From the NCBI GenBank assembly GCA_030041545.1, contig JASHNQ010000024.1:1-42999 (forward strand): a DNA stretch of 42,999 bases, given 5' to 3'. The notes beneath the pieces were generated by a model that worked only from the letters and a program-made list of their open reading frames with translations, had not been told where the DNA came from and did not search any database. Shown here in pieces: positions 25,413 through 33,969 of this stretch. The position numbers were made by a program, and so were the translations under genes. Source of the stretch: a candidate division FCPU426 bacterium. GTDB taxonomy: Bacteria > Oederibacteriota > Muellerivitia > Muellerivitales > Muellerivitaceae. Within the stretch, counting starts at the first letter, position 1; each line of letters starts with the position of its first letter.

Positions 25413-25464
25413 GAACATATATTAAGTATATATCATTGTATATATTTGATATATAGAAAGTCAA
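25413..25464 (-). promoter_or_regulatory. Promoter and AT-rich operators of the second vapBC pair
   Basis: The reverse strand has TTGACT at 25464-25459, an 18-base spacer and TACAAT at 25440-25435. Overlapping it are two AT-rich imperfect palindromes (ATATATTTGATATAT and ATATATTAAGTATATAT), likely sites for the VapB protein. Confidence 0.68.
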
Positions 25465-25488
25465 GACCGGGCCTCTATTGTGATCGTG

Positions 25489-25521
25489 TTGAGAAATCCC
25501 ATCTTCGATGGGATTTCTCAA
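25489..25521. repeat. Perfect 15-bp hairpin
   Basis: TTGAGAAATCCCATC, a 3-base loop and its exact complement. No T run follows on either strand, so it is not a classic terminator. Confidence 0.65.
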
Positions 25522-25567
25522 CGGCACCTTCAAGGTAACCCCACGATTTCCTGCGGAAATCTTTGGG

Positions 25568-25635
25568 ATCGAGACTGTTGCAAGGTCGCTTTAAGTCCCC
25601 GGAACCCTGTTCCAGGGACTTTTTCAACAGTCTCA
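25568..25635. repeat. Nested palindrome after the Lpo-like lipoprotein gene
   Basis: GAGACTGTTG and CAACAGTCTC form the outer arms; inside, AGTCCCCGGAAC pairs with GTTCCAGGGACT. The outer arm overlaps the TGA stop codon of the lipoprotein gene. Confidence 0.65.
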
Positions 25636-27975
25636 TTGCACCTGCTGGTACTTCCCGTCCTTGATCTGGAGGATGGGGACCAGCTTGTCCGCCTCGTCGT
25701 GGCCGTTGAAGCTGGTCTTGCCGCTGACGCCGTCGAAATCGTTGATGGACATCAGGTTGGCGCGGATATCCTCCCGGCCCATCGAAAGGTTGGCGGCCTG
25801 CAACAGCAGGCGGGCCGCGTCGAAGGATTGGGCGGCCAGCATGTCCGGCTTCTTGGCGAACTTGTTCAGGTAGTCGTCCGCGAATTTTTTCACCGTGGAC
25901 TGCTGGCTGTCCGCGTAGAAGCCCGTCACGAAACAGGCTCCCTCCATGTCCTTGGCGGCCTCCTGCAGGACCGCTTCATTGTCCCAAAGGTGCCCGCCCA
26001 GGAAAACCGGGTTCAAATTGTAGAAGTGGATTTGGGAGGTCAAAAGGGGTATTTCGGCCGCGTGGGCCGGAAGGTAGAGGGCCTGGTAATTGACCTTGCC
26101 GGAGGTCATTGAGGCCGGCTTGAAGAGGCTGTAGGGGAGTTTGCTTTGGTAGATCTTGGTCAAGGCGCCGCTTTTGGGGTCCACCCAGAAGGCCTCGAAA
26201 TGCACGTTGTAATCCCATGTGGGATAGGCCGTCCAATCCTTTTCCGGCGTGGGCTCCGCGATGTGGCCGGTGATGAGGACCGTGGCCTGCAGGTCCTGCG
26301 CCACGTCGTTCCACTGCTCGGCCGTGGCCGTCAGGGTGGTCCCCTTCAGCTCAATCGGCAGGCGGGTCAGGGACTGCTTCACCAGGTCGTCGCTTCTCAA
26401 AATGACGCCGGCCTGGGCCTTGAGGGCGTCCCGCACCGCGCCGTCCACGTCCTGGACCACCGAGGGGCAGAGGGTGTTGGAAAGGCCTTCCACCATGGGG
26501 GCGTAGGCGGCCACCGGCGTGGAGGTGACTTCCACCCCCGAATTCGAGGAAAGGTCGTTCACCTTCAGGAATATCTTCCCCACTTCCTTGGTGATCTCGT
26601 ATTTCAACTCATCCAGCCGCCGGGTGTTTTCCCGGTCGTTTTCCTTGGACGATTCGGGGTCCTGTCCGCCCAAATCCACCAGCTCCTTTTTATAATCGGT
26701 GGAACCCGGCAGGTAGGCTTCCCAGGCCGTCACGGTGTCGCCCGACGACTCCACGGCCTTTTGGAAGGCCCCCCCCAGGGTCTGCCCATAGGGGTCGTCC
26801 GGCGACAGGATGGCGAAACTCTTGAGGCCCATATGTTCCATGGCGTACTTGGCGATGGCGCGGCCCTGCATTTCGTTGGTCATGCTGTTGCTGAAAATAT
26901 AGGGGCCGTAGGTGGACAACCCGTCGCGGCTGGCCGCGGGGCAGATCAGGGTGATGTGGTGTTCGTTGGCCAGGGCCGCCAGGGCCGGGATGTCGTCCGG
27001 CGCAACCGGGCCGATGGCCGCGTCCAGCCCGTCGTCCTTGATCAAGTCCTGGAACTCGGCGACCGCCTTCAACCCGTCGCTTCCCGTGTCCTCCACCACG
27101 ATGGCGGTGTGCTTCTTGGTCCCGCCCGCTTGGTTGGCCTGCTCCACGGCCAGGGTGATGCCGTTCAACACCGAATCCCCGAAGCTCTTGAACCGGCCCG
27201 TGCGGGGGATGAAGACCCCGATTTTCCAGGTCTTGCCCTGGGCCTGGGTTTGTTGGGCCTTGAGCAGGAGTTGGGCCGCCCCCGCCGAGGGGTCTTGGGG
27301 GCACTGCTGAAGGAACTGGTTCAAGTTCTCGATGGCGTCGCTTTGCAGCCCTCCTTGGGCCTCGTGGCTGGCCAGTTGGAAGAGGGCCGGGCAGCGGAGG
27401 GGGGAATCGGGGTAATTCTGGACGTAACGCCTCAGGCCGTCCAAGCTGAGGGAATACTGGAGGATGAAATCCATCATCTGCCGGCTTTGGTCCGCGTAAC
27501 CGGATTGGGGGTATTCGGTCAGGACGTTTTGGAAGGCCGCCAGGGCCGGGAGGTCATCCTGTTTTTCATAATAAATCTGGCCCACCATGTACTGGGCTTT
27601 GTCGGGCTGGGAAGCGGCGCCGCCCACCAGCGCTATTTTTTGGTAGGTTTTGAGGGCGTCTTCCAGATCCGAGTGGTTGTACTGGTACTGGGCGATGGTC
27701 AGGTAAGAGTCCACGTTGTGGCGGTTTGGCTCGGTTTGCCCGACGAGGGAAACCGCCGTTTGGTAATCCGCGTCGCTGACCGGTTCTTTTAAATCCACGA
27801 GGGAGGGTGCCTGGGGGCCAGCCGTGGGCGCCGGGGCGGCCTGGGAAGCCTGCGCCGTCGGCTTCACCACCGCCCGGCCCCCGCAGCCCGCCGCCAGCAG
27901 CGCCGCCAGCAGGAAACACCATATTTCACCACGAAGACACGAAGACACGAAGGAAGAAAAAGGTTTTTGATTCAA
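25633..27975 (-). CDS. Large Lpo-like lipoprotein: TPR, periplasmic-binding fold and CsgG/LpoB-like insert
   Basis: About 780 residues from a TTG at 27975 with AAGGAAG seven bases upstream; the open frame continues upstream but only as a shadow of the GH5 gene. A lipoprotein signal ends in LLAAGC (Cys31). Residues about 85-230 are TPR-like helices. Residues 250-435 and 627-780 form the two halves of a branched-chain amino-acid-binding-protein fold (IGVFIPRTGRFKSFG, AAIGPVAPDDI, YLPAHAAEIPLL), the layout of LpoA, which activates penicillin-binding protein 1A. Between them a segment of about 190 residues has a CsgG/LpoB-like look (DVDGAVRDALKAQAGVILRS, ATVLITGHI, VHFEAFWVDPKSG). The repeat CACGAAG codes part of the signal peptide. 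The role in wall synthesis is inferred. Confidence 0.8.
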   Translation of the reverse strand: MNQKPFSSFVSSCLRGEIWCFLLAALLAAGCGGRAVVKPTAQASQAAPAPTAGPQAPSLVDLKEPVSDADYQTAVSLVGQTEPNRHNVDSYLTIAQYQYNHSDLEDALKTYQKIALVGGAASQPDKAQYMVGQIYYEKQDDLPALAAFQNVLTEYPQSGYADQSRQMMDFILQYSLSLDGLRRYVQNYPDSPLRCPALFQLASHEAQGGLQSDAIENLNQFLQQCPQDPSAGAAQLLLKAQQTQAQGKTWKIGVFIPRTGRFKSFGDSVLNGITLAVEQANQAGGTKKHTAIVVEDTGSDGLKAVAEFQDLIKDDGLDAAIGPVAPDDIPALAALANEHHITLICPAASRDGLSTYGPYIFSNSMTNEMQGRAIAKYAMEHMGLKSFAILSPDDPYGQTLGGAFQKAVESSGDTVTAWEAYLPGSTDYKKELVDLGGQDPESSKENDRENTRRLDELKYEITKEVGKIFLKVNDLSSNSGVEVTSTPVAAYAPMVEGLSNTLCPSVVQDVDGAVRDALKAQAGVILRSDDLVKQSLTRLPIELKGTTLTATAEQWNDVAQDLQATVLITGHIAEPTPEKDWTAYPTWDYNVHFEAFWVDPKSGALTKIYQSKLPYSLFKPASMTSGKVNYQALYLPAHAAEIPLLTSQIHFYNLNPVFLGGHLWDNEAVLQEAAKDMEGACFVTGFYADSQQSTVKKFADDYLNKFAKKPDMLAAQSFDAARLLLQAANLSMGREDIRANLMSINDFDGVSGKTSFNGHDEADKLVPILQIKDGKYQQVQ
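27925..27956. repeat. CACGAAG repeat arm within the lipoprotein signal peptide
   Basis: TTCACCACGAAGACACGAAG and onward; 8-bp units of the same family as the arms near 9181 and 5886. In the gene frame it codes SSFVSSCLRGE, between the TTG start and the hydrophobic core. Confidence 0.72.
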
Positions 27976-27998
27976 GCGGAAACTTCCTTTAGATTTTT

Positions 27999-29054
27999 TC
28001 AAATTCCCGTTTTTAAGATATCCAGCATTTCCCGGTCCAAGGGGCCGGTTCCCTTTTCCCCCGCCTTGGGCCAAACCCCGAAATCCAGCCATTTGTAATT
28101 CCAATAAGCCCATCCCACTCCCAATTCGGAAAAAAGGCCCGCCGCGTCCCGCGTCCAATTCAAGCGGGTGGAGCGCGGCGCCTTTTCGTAGACCCCGAAC
28201 TCGCCGCAATAAAGGCGGTTGCCCTCCGATAAAAGATCCACCACGGGCTGAAGCGTCCCCCGGAGCCCTTCCCGGTTCCAAACCTTTTTTCCCTCGAGTT
28301 CCAGCTGGTACCGGGTATCGGCCGGCAGGTCCCGGTCCAAGTACTCCTTCGCCTTGGGAAGGGGGCCCGGATAAGCCACTTCCTCCTGGTAGGGTTTCCC
28401 GGTCTGCCACCAAGGCGCCTTTTGGTGGGTGATGAACATGGGCGTGTAAAAATGAAAGCTGTAAACCAGGTTCGGCCCCTGCACCGCCTCCGCCAGGTCC
28501 TTGAGGCGGCTGACCGATCCCCAGAAGGTCGATTCGATCATCAAGACCCGCTTGGGGTCCTCCATCCGAAGGGCCCGGTAAACCATGGAAGCCACGTGGT
28601 TCCAGTCATCGGAGTCCCGGGCCGTGGGCTCGTTTAAAACATCGAACCAGACCGGGGCTTGGGTCCTTTTAAGGGCGTGGGCCAACTCCGCCCAGGCTTG
28701 GCAAAAAGAGGTTAAATCTTCCTCGCTTTTCCACAAATTTTCAAGTTCGGGCTTGCCGAAGGAATGCCAGGGGACCTGGTGCAAATCCAGGATGGTCGTG
28801 AGTCCAGCCTCCGAAGCCCAGCCTAAAACTTTCTTCAGGAAGGCCAGGCGTTCCTTCGAGAGGGGGCCATGACCGTCCTTCTGGAAGAGCCATTGGCCGT
28901 CCACCGGCAGGCGGGCGGAATTGAAGCCCCAGCCGGCGATGGTCTTGAAATCCTTCTGCGTGATGAAGCTTTGGATATGCTCGTCGGTCAAGGGGGATTG
29001 GGAAAGCCAGCCGCCTAGATTGAAGCCGACAGGGCGGAAAGTTTCGAAGCGCAT
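27999..29054 (-). CDS. GH5-type beta-glycosidase
   Basis: A 351-residue clan-A hydrolase without a signal peptide. The acid/base is E142 in DVLNEP and the nucleophile E285 in YCGEFGVY; GGWLSQ at the start and YWNYKW near the end fit GH5 (endoglucanase or exo-glucosidase types). It probably acts on imported oligosaccharides. It ends 23 bases before the lipoprotein start, so the two may be co-transcribed. Confidence 0.9.
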   Translation of the reverse strand: MRFETFRPVGFNLGGWLSQSPLTDEHIQSFITQKDFKTIAGWGFNSARLPVDGQWLFQKDGHGPLSKERLAFLKKVLGWASEAGLTTILDLHQVPWHSFGKPELENLWKSEEDLTSFCQAWAELAHALKRTQAPVWFDVLNEPTARDSDDWNHVASMVYRALRMEDPKRVLMIESTFWGSVSRLKDLAEAVQGPNLVYSFHFYTPMFITHQKAPWWQTGKPYQEEVAYPGPLPKAKEYLDRDLPADTRYQLELEGKKVWNREGLRGTLQPVVDLLSEGNRLYCGEFGVYEKAPRSTRLNWTRDAAGLFSELGVGWAYWNYKWLDFGVWPKAGEKGTGPLDREMLDILKTGI

Positions 29055-29100
29055 TAAAAAAGAATTCCCTTTCGAGATAATTTTCCTAATCCGTCCGGCT

Positions 29101-29226
29101 TCAGTTTTGAGTCCTAAGTGTTGAGTCCAGAGTTTCCAGAGTTTAATGAGGTTCTCCTTCTTGCTTTAAAGCAAGAAGGAAAACCATTCTGAAACTCAAA
29201 ACTCAAATCTCCCAACTCAAAACTCC
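29101..29226. mobile_element. Gene-less period-7 element between dut and the GH5 gene
   Basis: Left arm 29101-29145 (AGTTTTGAGTCCTAAGTG and onward) and right arm 29191-29225 (AAACTCAAAACTCAAATCTC and onward) are inverted and have a 7-bp period. Centre 29150-29185 is a 36-base near-perfect palindrome (GGTTCTCCTTCTTGC and complement). It begins 4 bases after the dut stop. Confidence 0.72.
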
Positions 29227-29229
29227 GCG

Positions 29230-29679
29230 TTAGCGGCCCGTGTGCCCGAACCCGCCCTCGCCGCGGTGAGTGGCATCCACCCTCTCCACCCGGACCACCT
29301 GGGCTTGCGCCACGGGGGAAATAAGGAGTTGGGCGATCCGCTCCCCCCGGCGCAGGAGCACCGGTTCCTGTCCCAGGTTGATCACCAAAACCTTCACTTC
29401 CCCCCGGTAATCGGAGTCGATGGTGCCCGGGGCGTTGGTCAGGGTCAGCCCCTGTTTCAGGGCCAGGCCGCTACGGGGCCTCACGCAGCCCTCGAAACCC
29501 TGGGGGATGGCCATCTTGAGGCCCGTGGGCACCACCCCGCGCTCCCCCGGCTTGAGCGCCAGGGGATCGGTCAGGGCCGCCTTCAAGTCCAGCCCGGCCG
29601 AGCCCGGCGTGGCGTAGGAGGGAAGGCCCAGGTCCTCGTTGCCGGGCAAGACCTCGATTTCCAAAACAGGTTTTTTCAT
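29230..29679 (-). CDS. dut: dUTP diphosphatase
   Basis: 149 residues from the ATG at 29679. All five trimeric dUTPase motifs are seen: PGSAGLDLKA, RPRSGLAL, NAPGTIDSDYRGEV, RIAQLLI and RGEGGFGHTG. It removes dUTP and makes dUMP for thymidylate synthesis. Normal length. Confidence 0.96.
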   Translation of the reverse strand: MKKPVLEIEVLPGNEDLGLPSYATPGSAGLDLKAALTDPLALKPGERGVVPTGLKMAIPQGFEGCVRPRSGLALKQGLTLTNAPGTIDSDYRGEVKVLVINLGQEPVLLRRGERIAQLLISPVAQAQVVRVERVDATHRGEGGFGHTGR

Positions 29680-29696
29680 TTTGAACCCCCGGCTGT

Positions 29697-29757
29697 TAAC
29701 CACAAGCTCCCTTCGGGAGCCACAAAGGACGCGAAGAACGGCGAAGTTTTATGAAGT
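29697..29757. repeat. Single repeat arm with hairpin upstream of dut
   Basis: TTAACCACAAGCTCCCTTCG then GGGAGC (a 6-bp stem) and GACGCGAAGAACGGCGAAG. It combines words of the CACAAAG and CGCGAAG repeat families. Confidence 0.55.
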
Positions 29758-29828
29758 AAAACGGGTATCGGGGATTTCCTGAGCCTTTGCGCGTCGCGAA
29801 GCAATAGGGTGGCGAAAATGTTTCGAGA

Positions 29829-31418
29829 TTATACAGACTGGTGGGCGGCTTCGCGGACTTTTTCCTTCATCCGGGTGAAAACTTCAGGCGCGTAACAAAA
29901 GAAGGGATATTCCCGGAAGGAAAGGATTTCCCGGGGCTCTTTGGTTTTTTCAATGTCCAAAAGCCCCTTTTCCAAGGCCTGGATGGCCTCGGTCAAACCC
30001 TCGTAGAGCTCCTGGTTGATCGCCTTGATCTTGGACGCGGCCTCGGCCTTGTGAGCGGGGTTTTGCAGGGCCGTCACCCACTTGGCCTTGGTTTCGGCCA
30101 GGCCGCGCAGGCGGGGGTTGTTGAAGCAATTCTTGAATCCCGTTTGGATGAAGGATGGCGATTCCTTCTCCCAGGCTTCCTTTTTGGTGAACAGGTACTC
30201 CGGGTTTTTGGCCAGGGCCCTCTCCCACCACAGGATTTTTTCCTCGTGGCTCGCCACTTGCTCCAACCCCCGGCTTGCTTCCGGGTCCACCAGGTAAGTA
30301 GCGGTGGCCACGCCGAAGGAAAGGGGCTTGAGCTTGAAAAACTTGGTGAACAGCGCGTCCGCCACTTCCTCGTAGACCGACCCGCCCGTGCCGTGGACGA
30401 AAAAATCGCAAAGGTACATGCGGCAGAAAAGCGCCTGGGGGATGACCTTGGGCCAAATGAAAAGGCGGAGGACGGAAAGTTCCCTTTCCAGGTCGTCGAG
30501 GGCCAGCGAGTAGACGCCTTCCCCGCCCTTGATCTTGAGGACGATGTGCTTGCCGTCGTTCTTGGCCCAAAGGGAATGGCGCTGGTTGCGCGTGACGCCC
30601 CAGAAGGGGATTTCGAACCACCAACTCTCAAACTTCAGGTTCGGCATGGGGGTCAGGTCGTGGGTGATGCCGTACTTCTTGCGGTACTCGGTCAAGGCCT
30701 GGTTGTAGCCGTCGTTGAGCTCGGGGAGGTTCAAAAGCCATTGGCTGGTGAAATGGTAAAAGGGCTGGGTGGCCCATAGTTTGCTCGCCTCCAGGTAGTG
30801 CCTCGGGGTTGCGCACAAGTCGTCCAGGACCTTCATCATGGAAAGATGGAAGTCGTTCCACGTGGCTTCTTTCTTGGTCTCCTTGAGCAGCTTGTCCTCG
30901 TAGGACTTGATGTTGGCTTTGACGGCGTCGGGCGCGTAAACCTCGGCGTCCTTCAGGATTTTCTCCAGCGCCGAATGGTCGGGCGCCGGAAGGAAGCCAT
31001 AGGGGGTGATCCTTTCCTGCTTCTGCATGTCCTTGCTGGTGTAAAATTCCAGGATTTTGCGGCGGGCCTTGCCGTTCTCCTCCACCTCGGGCATGTGATG
31101 GAGGTATTCCGGGGGCAGGGCCGTATCGGTCACTTTGTGGAAGGCCACGCCCTGGACCGACTCGGCCAGGGTGCTGGCGGCCAGGCATTTGGCCCAAAGG
31201 CCGGGATGGAAGAAAACGGGCTGGTGGCCCGAGAGGATCAAGGGATGCTGGGTGGGCAGCTTGAGTTCGGCCCTCACCTTGAGGGCGGACTGCCCCCAAA
31301 AGGTCTCCTTCACCAGCCTTTCCCGGTTGCGGAGGGCTTCTTCCTTCCACTGGGAAAGGGGAGGCTCGAAATAAAACTCTCCGTGATGCTTGGGAACCCT
31401 GTCGGTTGGTACGGTCAT
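29829..31418 (-). CDS. Large conserved unknown protein, distant resemblance to BshC
   Basis: A 529-residue soluble protein. The loop ILSGHQPVFFHPGLWAKC resembles in place and shape the GQQ-x-GLF loop of BshC (cysteine-adding enzyme of bacillithiol synthesis). VHGTGGSVYEEVADAL in the second half recalls the BshC glycine-rich region, and a helical C-terminal part follows. The match is weak, and no bshA or bshB is seen in the window. I recall similar unnamed proteins with FHPG-type loops in Planctomycetes. Treat the function as unknown. It lies between dut and a GT2 gene. Confidence 0.6.
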   Translation of the reverse strand: MTVPTDRVPKHHGEFYFEPPLSQWKEEALRNRERLVKETFWGQSALKVRAELKLPTQHPLILSGHQPVFFHPGLWAKCLAASTLAESVQGVAFHKVTDTALPPEYLHHMPEVEENGKARRKILEFYTSKDMQKQERITPYGFLPAPDHSALEKILKDAEVYAPDAVKANIKSYEDKLLKETKKEATWNDFHLSMMKVLDDLCATPRHYLEASKLWATQPFYHFTSQWLLNLPELNDGYNQALTEYRKKYGITHDLTPMPNLKFESWWFEIPFWGVTRNQRHSLWAKNDGKHIVLKIKGGEGVYSLALDDLERELSVLRLFIWPKVIPQALFCRMYLCDFFVHGTGGSVYEEVADALFTKFFKLKPLSFGVATATYLVDPEASRGLEQVASHEEKILWWERALAKNPEYLFTKKEAWEKESPSFIQTGFKNCFNNPRLRGLAETKAKWVTALQNPAHKAEAASKIKAINQELYEGLTEAIQALEKGLLDIEKTKEPREILSFREYPFFCYAPEVFTRMKEKVREAAHQSV

Positions 31419-31478
31419 GAACCTGGCCTTTGATCGAAGTCGTCAGCCGCAGCCAAGGCAACTCATTTTACCCGTTCT

Positions 31479-32222
31479 TTAATTTTTAGAGGGGCTTTTA
31501 TGGGGCGCCTTGGAAACACTTTCGGAAAGGCCCAAAAGCCGGGCTTCCCGTTCCATCACTTGCAAATAATAGCTTAAACGTTCATCCCTGCCCGCGAACC
31601 GGTTGTTGAAGTTCCGGCTGTGGTCCTTATAAATCAAGGGAACGGCGCACTCCGTAACCGTCAGGCCCGCCTTGGCCGCCTGCAGCCAAACCTGGACCGG
31701 GAAACCGTAGTTGGTTTCCGTCAACCGCAACTTTCTCAATCCCTCCACGCGGTAACCCTTGAAACCGCAAAAACTGTCGGTGAGGTCGTAGCCGGTGAGC
31801 CGGCGGAGCTTTTCGGTGACGATGCGGTTCACCTCCAGGCGATCAGGGGGCGGGGAATCGGTGGAAAGCAGCGGGTTCAAATAGCGGCTGCCGGAAACGA
31901 TGTCAAACTCCTCCAACTTTTCCAACAGGCACGGGATGAAGCCCGGCTCGTGCTGTTCGTCCGCGTCCATGGTGACGCACCAGCGGTAGTGGTTGGCCTT
32001 GGCGAAGTCAAAACCGTCCATCAGGGAACGGCCGTAACCCTGGTTTTCCGGGTGCCGGAGGATGGCCGCCACCTGGAGGCGCTCCAGGATGGAAGGGGTG
32101 GCGTCGGTGGAACCATCGTCCACGATCACCACATCGGCGTCCTTGAAGAGGGAAAGCTTGCGCACCACCCTCTCCAGGGTGCCGCCCTCGTTGTAAACGG
32201 GAAGGATAACCGCGAATCGCAT
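31479..32222 (-). CDS. GT2 glycosyltransferase (dolichyl-phosphate-mannose-synthase-like)
   Basis: 247 residues from the ATG at 32222. The GT-A fold is shown by VILPVYNEGGTLERVV, VIVDDGSTDATPSIL and the metal site TMDADEQHEP; DSFCGFKGYRVE follows. No transmembrane tail is seen. Such enzymes move sugars from nucleotide donors to polyprenyl phosphate or to glycans. Confidence 0.9.
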   Translation of the reverse strand: MRFAVILPVYNEGGTLERVVRKLSLFKDADVVIVDDGSTDATPSILERLQVAAILRHPENQGYGRSLMDGFDFAKANHYRWCVTMDADEQHEPGFIPCLLEKLEEFDIVSGSRYLNPLLSTDSPPPDRLEVNRIVTEKLRRLTGYDLTDSFCGFKGYRVEGLRKLRLTETNYGFPVQVWLQAAKAGLTVTECAVPLIYKDHSRNFNNRFAGRDERLSYYLQVMEREARLLGLSESVSKAPHKSPSKN

Positions 32223-32321
32223 AGGGTCCGGAATTCCTTTCAGTTTTTCGACAAAATACGGGTATCCCAAGTCAAATTCAAGCGGGCATGAACCATTCGG
32301 AAACCATTCGGCAAGGAAACG

Positions 32322-33650
32322 CTATTTCGGGAGCGTGGCGATTTGGGCCGTGGGTGTGGGCTGTTCGACTTGCACCGGCACCAGCTGGACGGAGGGGGTA
32401 GCCGTGGGGATGGACCCGACGGGCGGGGCGGCGGGTGGGGCGTTTTCAGCGGGCGATGCCTCCGCGACCGGGGCTGTTGGGGTGTTTTCAGGCGGCGGGG
32501 CGGTTTGGGCATTTTCAGCCGGGGAGGGCGCTTGGCCGTTTCCCGCCGAAGTAGCCGCCTGGGCCTGCTGGCCGTTGGGGGCGGCATTCTCCGGGGCCTG
32601 GACCAGGGGCGCGGAGGGGGTTGGAGCCGCCGGCGCGGCTTGCGGAGTGGGCCGGATGCCGTTGGCTTGCTGGTATTTTTCCAGTTCCTCCTCCTGCTTT
32701 TTAGTGAGCAAGGGTTTGGTGATGTCGATCATGTGCTGCCGGGCGTCGGCGTCATTGGGGACGATTTCCAGGTATTTGTCCCAATGATAGAGGGCCAGCC
32801 CCACCTCCCCTTCGCGTTCGTAGATCAAGGCGGCTTTCCTGTGGGCCTCGGCTTGTTGGCTGTCCACGGAGAGGATCACCAGGTATTCGTGCAGGGCGTG
32901 GCTCCAGTCGCGGATGCTTTCGTCATAGTCGGCCAATTTGTAATGGGCGGCGATGTCGGAGGGTTCCAAGTTCTCCGAGGCCTGGTACTGTTCGAGTGCC
33001 TTTTTCTCATCCCCCAGGGCAAGGTAGGTGTCCCCCAGTTTGGAGCGGGCGGGGGCATCCGTGGGGTCGGCCTGGAGGGCCTGCCAATAATAAGCCCGGG
33101 CTTCCTCGTACCGGGATTGGGCAGAATAGGCGTCTCCCAACCGCTCGTAAATCTGCGCGTTGTCCGGAAAGACCCGGACGGCCCGTTTGAATTCCGGTAT
33201 GGCGTCCTGGTACTGTTGCTGGAGGAAATAAGCCATCCCCAGGTTGTAATGGGCCGAACCGAAACTGGGATCGATGGCAAGGGCCTTTTTGGCGTAAAGG
33301 ATCGCCTGGGGAAAGAGTTTTTTTTGGTTAAGGGCGTAGGACTTGTTGGAAAGGGCCTGCAGGTAGTCGGGCTGAAGCTGGAGGGCCTTGTCGAACTGAT
33401 CCAGGGCGTCGTCCATCATGTTCTTTCGGGCGTAAAGCTCTCCCAGGTTGTTGTGGGCTTCGGCGTTGTAAGGGTCCAACTCCAGGGCCTGTTGGTAATA
33501 CTGGATGGCCGTCTCCATCTTGTTTTCTTTTTTATAAAGATTTCCCTTGTCCAGGTAGTACTGGGACGTTTGTTGGTCCGCCCAAAGGGAAAGGGGGAGG
33601 AGGGAGATCCAAAGGCCTAAAATGGCGGAAAACTTGGGGGGGAAAGGCAT
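32322..33650 (-). CDS. Secreted TPR-repeat protein
   Basis: 442 residues from the ATG at 33650, with AAGGAG five bases upstream. A Sec signal ends near PLSLWADQ. About eight to nine TPR units follow (for example AIQYYQQALELDPYNAEAHN and ALDQFDKALQLQPDYLQALS) up to residue about 310, then a proline-, alanine- and glutamine-rich tail. TPRs bind other proteins, so this is probably a periplasmic scaffold. It has a long structured leader and its own promoter. Confidence 0.9.
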   Translation of the reverse strand: MPFPPKFSAILGLWISLLPLSLWADQQTSQYYLDKGNLYKKENKMETAIQYYQQALELDPYNAEAHNNLGELYARKNMMDDALDQFDKALQLQPDYLQALSNKSYALNQKKLFPQAILYAKKALAIDPSFGSAHYNLGMAYFLQQQYQDAIPEFKRAVRVFPDNAQIYERLGDAYSAQSRYEEARAYYWQALQADPTDAPARSKLGDTYLALGDEKKALEQYQASENLEPSDIAAHYKLADYDESIRDWSHALHEYLVILSVDSQQAEAHRKAALIYEREGEVGLALYHWDKYLEIVPNDADARQHMIDITKPLLTKKQEEELEKYQQANGIRPTPQAAPAAPTPSAPLVQAPENAAPNGQQAQAATSAGNGQAPSPAENAQTAPPPENTPTAPVAEASPAENAPPAAPPVGSIPTATPSVQLVPVQVEQPTPTAQIATLPK

Positions 33651-33663
33651 CCGGGCTCCTTGG

Positions 33664-33943
33664 AGTCTCTTAGTCGTGAAATTTTGCGCAAAAAGCCGAA
33701 AACCATTCGAGAGCCTCATGGCCCTGAGGGAAATCGAAGGGTTTCCCGACCTACGCAGTTTATCCATTTTCAATGGGGCCTTCGGCCCCAAAATTGAAAA
33801 CTGTGTCACCCTCATTACCCCATTCGGGCTTCGCCCGATGAACAGGGAAAATGAGGGTAAGGGACCGGGCACTATTTACCGTGGTTTCACCAGTGAACCT
33901 TTGAGGATGCTTCCTTCTTTGGCTCCGGCTTGTCCGGGTTAGG
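33664..33943 (-). other. Structured leader element, copy 2, with inserted hairpins
   Basis: Shares with copy 1 (15789-15922) the words ACCCGGAC, AGCCGGAGCCAAA, GCATCC, TTCAC-GTGAA, CCCGGTC/GGTCGGG and the tail AAATTTCACGACTAAG. The tail ends about 6 bases before the TPR gene's ribosome site. The terminal loop of the CCCG stem is expanded by two hairpins (33767-33800, 33808-33858). A palindromic repeat (33708-33741) is inserted too. With the promoter at 33970 this would be an RNA leader about 310 bases long. The 33651-34085 gap holds nothing else. Confidence 0.6.
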
Positions 33944-33969
33944 ATTTAGGCCACGGGCGGCAAACAACG

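Noticed and set aside
25633-28413. Reading the Lpo-like protein as 926 residues
   Set aside because: The first 146 residues are antisense-frame translation of the GH5 gene; a TTG at 27975 with a good ribosome site starts a normal lipoprotein signal.
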